A DNA stretch of 45,811 bases from JALZOC01 sp031361295 (GTDB taxonomy: Bacteria > Acidobacteriota > Vicinamibacteria > Vicinamibacterales > 2-12-FULL-66-21), in NCBI GenBank assembly GCA_031361295.1, contig JANMCN010000292.1:1-45811 (forward strand). Reading direction: 5' to 3'. Shown piece after piece: positions 42,726 through 45,811 of the stretch (its first letter is position 1; every line of letters starts with the position of its first letter). The notes under the pieces are model-generated. The model was given only the letters and a program-made list of their open reading frames with translations, was not told where the DNA came from and did not search any database. The translations under genes were made by a program, and so were the position numbers.

Positions 42726-43946
42726 TTATCCCGTCAATGTCGCCTCGGTGTCCTTCGCCGGGGCGATCCGTTCTTCGACGAACGTGTCCCACTCGTGGCA
42801 GTGGGGGCATTGCCACAGGAGCTCCGTGCTGCGGTAGCGGCAGCGCGTGCAGATGTGGGGGTCGAGATAGAAGATGGCGTCGCGCGTGAGCTCGACGTAG
42901 CGTTCGACGAGCGACGGCGAGAACTTCAGCTGCGAGAGGGTCTCCCAGATCGCCTGGTGCGGCGCGAGCGCGTGGGGGTTGATGACGAGCGCCTCGAACA
43001 ACAGCGCGAGCGCGTCGGCCGCATGGCCCCTGGCAGTCTGGTGACGCGCCAGAGCCAGCCGTGCCCGCCAATCCTGGGGGTTGGCCGCGATCAGCCGGCC
43101 GCAGAGTGCGGGAAACCGCGTTGCGTCCCCCAGCTGCGCATACGCATCTTCCAGACGGGAGAACGTGAGATACGCGCGCTCGGGGGACGTGTCCACGAGC
43201 TGCTCCCAGGCAGCCGTCGCGGCTGACGCGTCCCCCTCGAGACGCCGGACGTCGCCGAGGTTCAGGTACCCCGGCGCGTTCCGGGAGTCGAGCGCAATGG
43301 CCGCTTCGAAGCGCTTGGCCGCTTCGGGCAATTCCCGTCGCTTCAGGGCCGCGAGGCCGATCTCGTTCTCGAGGAACGCGAGGATCTGTTGATGCCGGGG
43401 CTGGTGCGCGGCCGTGTCGCGCGCGGCCTGGTGCTGGCGCATGGCGTACGCGTCGGTCCACTGGTGCTGCTCTTCGTGCAGCTTCTCGAGATTCGCCAGC
43501 GCATACCGGTTGTCGGGATCGAGCCGCAGGACTTCCGAGAACGCCTCGAACGCGCGGTCGACGAACCCCCCGTGGCGATAGTCGAGTCCGAGACACAGCA
43601 GGACGTTGGCGTGCTCCAGCGTACGGAGATGCGCGCGTTGCAGGAGGCTCTGATGCTCCTGGATCGCGCGCCCGACCTGCCCCTTCTCCCGGTACAGATT
43701 TCCGAGAATCAGGTGGATCTCGAGCGGGTCGCCCGCCGCCTCCGCCGCGGCGCTCAGCTCTTCGATGGCCTGGTCGATCTGATTGGCGACGAGGAAATTC
43801 AGCCCCAGCATGTAGTGAGGCGACTCGCGCGCGCGGCGGCGATCGATCCACCGGCCGTCCTTCAGTTTGTAGCGCTCCCAGGCCTTGCCGACAATGAGGC
43901 CGGCGAGCAGCGCGAGCAGCATGACGAGGGTCGCGTAGGCACCCAT
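42726..43946 (-). CDS. lapB: LapB-type TPR protein with C-terminal rubredoxin-like domain
   Basis: 406 residues. A membrane anchor (ATLVMLLALLAGLIVGKAW) is followed by SPHYMLGLNFLVANQIDQA, equivalent to the start of the LapB TPR array. The TPRs carry LGNLYREKGQVGRAIQEHQS and LGLDYRHGGFVDRAFEAFSE. The end carries CTRCRYRSTELLWQCPHCHEW, a rubredoxin-type zinc domain like that of E. coli LapB (YciM). In E. coli LapB helps FtsH degrade LpxC and so limits LPS synthesis. Its ATG overlaps the kdsC stop (TAATG). The Kdo context supports the LPS role. Confidence 0.87.
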   Translation of the reverse strand: MGAYATLVMLLALLAGLIVGKAWERYKLKDGRWIDRRRARESPHYMLGLNFLVANQIDQAIEELSAAAEAAGDPLEIHLILGNLYREKGQVGRAIQEHQSLLQRAHLRTLEHANVLLCLGLDYRHGGFVDRAFEAFSEVLRLDPDNRYALANLEKLHEEQHQWTDAYAMRQHQAARDTAAHQPRHQQILAFLENEIGLAALKRRELPEAAKRFEAAIALDSRNAPGYLNLGDVRRLEGDASAATAAWEQLVDTSPERAYLTFSRLEDAYAQLGDATRFPALCGRLIAANPQDWRARLALARHQTARGHAADALALLFEALVINPHALAPHQAIWETLSQLKFSPSLVERYVELTRDAIFYLDPHICTRCRYRSTELLWQCPHCHEWDTFVEERIAPAKDTEATLTG

Positions 43947-44473
43947 TACGATGAAGCAGTGTACTCCCGCAGGACCGCGTCCCAACGCTCCTGCGCGCGC
44001 AGCACGAGCTCGATCATCTCCCGGGCCGCCCCGCGCCCCCCCGGCAGCGCACTCACCCACTGGACCTGCTGCCGCACTTCGAGTGCGGCGTCGGCTGGCG
44101 CCGCCGAGAGCCCGGCGCGCGCGAGGACAGGCAGGTCGAGGAGGTCGTCGCCCATGTAAGCCACGGCGTCATCACCCAGCCCCGAGTCCCGCAGGATCCG
44201 TTCGTACGCCTCCAGCTTGTTCGACACACCCTGCACCACCAGCCGGATGGCCAGCTGCGCCGCGCGATGGGTCGTCGCCCCTGACGACCGGGCGGAGAGC
44301 AGCCCCACGGTCAGGCCCGCCCGCTGCGCCCACACCATGCCGGCGCCGTCCCTGATGTGGAAGCCCTTCGACTCCGTACCGTCGGTATGGATGACGACCG
44401 TGCCGTCGGTGAGCACGCCGTCCACATCGAACAGCAGCAGGCGGATTCGAGAGGCATTCTCGTGGAGGGTCAC
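43946..44473 (-). CDS. kdsC: Kdo-8-phosphate phosphatase
   Basis: 175 residues, HAD family. LLLFDVDGVLTDG gives the nucleophilic Asp pair, HIRDGAGMVWAQRAGL and SARSS the middle motifs, and AYMGDDLLDLPVL the late acidic motif. Makes Kdo from Kdo-8-phosphate. Starts at GTG 44473 with no clear ribosome binding site. It lies between kdsD and lapB. Confidence 0.9.
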   Translation of the reverse strand: MTLHENASRIRLLLFDVDGVLTDGTVVIHTDGTESKGFHIRDGAGMVWAQRAGLTVGLLSARSSGATTHRAAQLAIRLVVQGVSNKLEAYERILRDSGLGDDAVAYMGDDLLDLPVLARAGLSAAPADAALEVRQQVQWVSALPGGRGAAREMIELVLRAQERWDAVLREYTASS

Positions 44474-44654
44474 ATCTGGTTCCGGGTTTGGGGTTCGGGC
44501 TGGAGTTCGGAGTTCACCGTTCGGGGTTCACCATTCGGTTTCTGGGGTCAATGTGAGCGATTCGGGGTCGCGATCCGCAGTCTCGATTCAATGTAGTCGG
44601 GGTGAACCCGGAACCTCCAACCCGTCACTCCACACCGGAACCCGGAACTCGAAC
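44474..44654. repeat. Fold-back repeat between kdsD and kdsC
   Basis: A 181-base gap of degenerate GGTTC/GAACC words. The left part (44475-44515, GGTTCCGGGTTTGG...GTTCACC) is roughly the reverse complement of the right part (44601-44655, GGTGAACCCGGAACC...). GAACCCGGAACC at 44604-44615 shares its core with 24006-24020. No gene is seen. Confidence 0.55.
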
Positions 44655-45626
44655 CTAGATCATTTGCGTGCGCCACAGATCGTGGAGGTGTACGACTCCC
44701 TCGACCGCCATGTCCGGGCCCACGACGACGACCGAGGTGATCTTGTGGGTCTCCATGACTTTGAGCGCCTCGACCGCAAGGAGGTCGCGCCTGATCGTAA
44801 TCGGGTTCCGGCTCATCGCCTGGCCCGCACACAGCGCGAGGACGTTGGATTCGCGCGCCATCAGCCGCCGCAGGTCGCCGTCCGTGAAGATCCCCGCGAG
44901 GCACCCGCTGGCGTCAACTACGCACGTCATCCCGAGACGTTTGCTCGACATCTCATGGAACACGTCCGGCATGGCCGCCTCGACGCCCACCACCGGTGCG
45001 GCATCGCCGGTATGCATGACGTGCTCGACTCTCATCAGCCGGCGGCCTATCTTGCCGCCCGGGTGGAGCGAGGCGAACTGCTCTTCGCGGAACCCCTTGC
45101 GGACGAGCAGCGTCATCGCCAGCGCGTCCCCCATCGCCAGCGCCGCGGTGGTGCTGGCGGTCGGCACCAGGTTCATCGGACATGCCTCTTCGGCGATACT
45201 GCAGTCGATCGTCACATCCGACGCGCGCGCGAGCGTCGACGCCGGCTGGCCCGTCAGGGCGATCAAGCGCGCGCCGATCCGCCGGATGGATTCGAGCAGC
45301 CGGATCAGCTCCTCGGTCTCCCCGCTGTGCGAGAGCGCAATCACGACGTCGTTCTCCCTGATGGCGCCGAGGTCGCCGTGGATCGCCTCCGCGGGATGCA
45401 AAAACCACGCGGACGTGCCGGTGCTCGAGAGGGTCGCGGCGATTTTCCGGCAGATCAGCCCCGACTTGCCCATGCCGGTCACGATCACCCGGCCGTCGCA
45501 CTCGTACAGCAGCTGGACGGCTCGATCGAAGGTGCCATCGATGCGCTCCACCAGTCCCAGGATGGCGGCCGCCTCCGTACGGAGGACCTTGCGCGCGAGA
45601 TCGAGGCCGGCGAGAGTGTCGCTCAT
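44655..45626 (-). CDS. kdsD: D-arabinose-5-phosphate isomerase
   Basis: 323 residues. SIS domain first (GRVIVTGMGKSGLICRKIAA, LSSTGTSAWFLHPAEAIHGD, ALSHSGETEE), then two CBS domains (RVEHVMHTGDAAPVVG and NPITIRRDLLAVEALKVM). Converts ribulose-5-P to arabinose-5-P for Kdo synthesis. ATG 45626 overlaps the kdsA stop (ATGA). Confidence 0.93.
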   Translation of the reverse strand: MSDTLAGLDLARKVLRTEAAAILGLVERIDGTFDRAVQLLYECDGRVIVTGMGKSGLICRKIAATLSSTGTSAWFLHPAEAIHGDLGAIRENDVVIALSHSGETEELIRLLESIRRIGARLIALTGQPASTLARASDVTIDCSIAEEACPMNLVPTASTTAALAMGDALAMTLLVRKGFREEQFASLHPGGKIGRRLMRVEHVMHTGDAAPVVGVEAAMPDVFHEMSSKRLGMTCVVDASGCLAGIFTDGDLRRLMARESNVLALCAGQAMSRNPITIRRDLLAVEALKVMETHKITSVVVVGPDMAVEGVVHLHDLWRTQMI

Positions 45627-45811
45627 GCCACCGGCACTGAAGTCACGGCGTGGATGCGGACGAGCCGCTGCAGGAGCGCCTCGAGCCGGTCGAGGCGAAG
45701 CGCGTTCTGGGCGTCGCTTTTCGCCCGCGCGGGCTCCTCGTGCACTTCCATGAAGACACCGTCGAGGCCTGCCGCGACGCCGGCCGAGGCCATCGGCTCG
45801 ATGAACTCGGC
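45623..45811 (-). CDS. kdsA: Kdo-8-phosphate synthase, C-terminal end (partial)
   Basis: The frame runs off the right edge of the window; 62 residues are seen. It contains GVFMEVHEEPARAKSDAQNA and RLDRLEALLQRL, which match the C-terminus of KdsA (MEVHPDP-A-SDG-N-L-LD-LE-LL). KdsA joins arabinose-5-P and PEP. It is coupled to kdsD (ATGA), so the operon order is kdsA-kdsD-kdsC-lapB. Confidence 0.85.
   Translation of the reverse strand, partial: AEFIEPMASAGVAAGLDGVFMEVHEEPARAKSDAQNALRLDRLEALLQRLVRIHAVTSVPVA

Overview
The window looks like a chromosomal segment of a high-GC, diderm (LPS-making) bacterium. My best guess is Acidobacteriota, Vicinamibacteria-like. The reasons are the pilMNOPQ operon, a Kdo/LapB cluster, LolA, secretins, a Mpl-type peptidoglycan recycling set, pseudokinase/PEGA proteins, and tandem hypothetical lipoproteins. 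This placement is inference and was not tested by phylogeny. I see no prophage, IS element, CRISPR array or rRNA.

Layout. 1-2.6 kb: the 3' end of a TPR protein, a small membrane protein, a TenI-like thiazole tautomerase, a hypothetical protein and a small convergent ORF. 2.7-4.5 kb (minus): a complete PolX DNA polymerase/PHP nuclease. 4.6-11.9 kb (plus): a tight peptidoglycan operon, nagZ-ldcA-mpl-pxpB-pxpC-murB-murA, which joins muropeptide recycling to the first committed steps of precursor synthesis. It encloses two 5-oxoprolinase subunits, and its MurA has Asp in place of the catalytic Cys. 12.0-16.9 kb (minus): a small CxxC protein, a Cys-less rhodanese, a second PolX paralogue that has lost its polymerase metal site but kept the PHP site, LolA, and a lipoprotein secretin. 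17.1-19.9 kb (minus): a 922-residue pseudokinase-TM-triple-PEGA protein. 20.0-21.3 kb: small genes and tRNA-Ala(CGC). 21.4-26.6 kb (minus): rplM-rpsI-rpsB-tsf-pyrH-frr-thrC, driven by a strong sigma70 promoter with a structured leader.

26.6-34.2 kb (plus): a type IV pilus alignment/secretin operon, pilM-pilN-pilO-pilP-pilQ, followed by two lipoproteins. It sits behind a sequence that matches the sigma54 -24/-12 consensus. pilM carries a frameshift. 34.3-42.7 kb (plus): a TPR protein, an M24 peptidase, accB-accC, thiE, an APC amino-acid permease, a K+ channel with RCK domains, folD and coaE. 42.7-45.8 kb (minus): kdsA (partial)-kdsD-kdsC-lapB, which supplies Kdo and tunes LPS synthesis.

Taken together, the window is mostly envelope biology: peptidoglycan recycling and synthesis, LPS, lipoprotein sorting, outer-membrane secretins and pili. 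No clearly new multi-gene system stands out. The least ordinary parts are the polymerase-dead PolX beside LolA and a secretin, the pseudokinase-PEGA protein, the pxpBC insertion in the peptidoglycan operon, the Asp-type MurA, and the regulatory sequences before pilM and rplM. Several intergenic gaps of the minus-strand operons are filled with short degenerate repeats.
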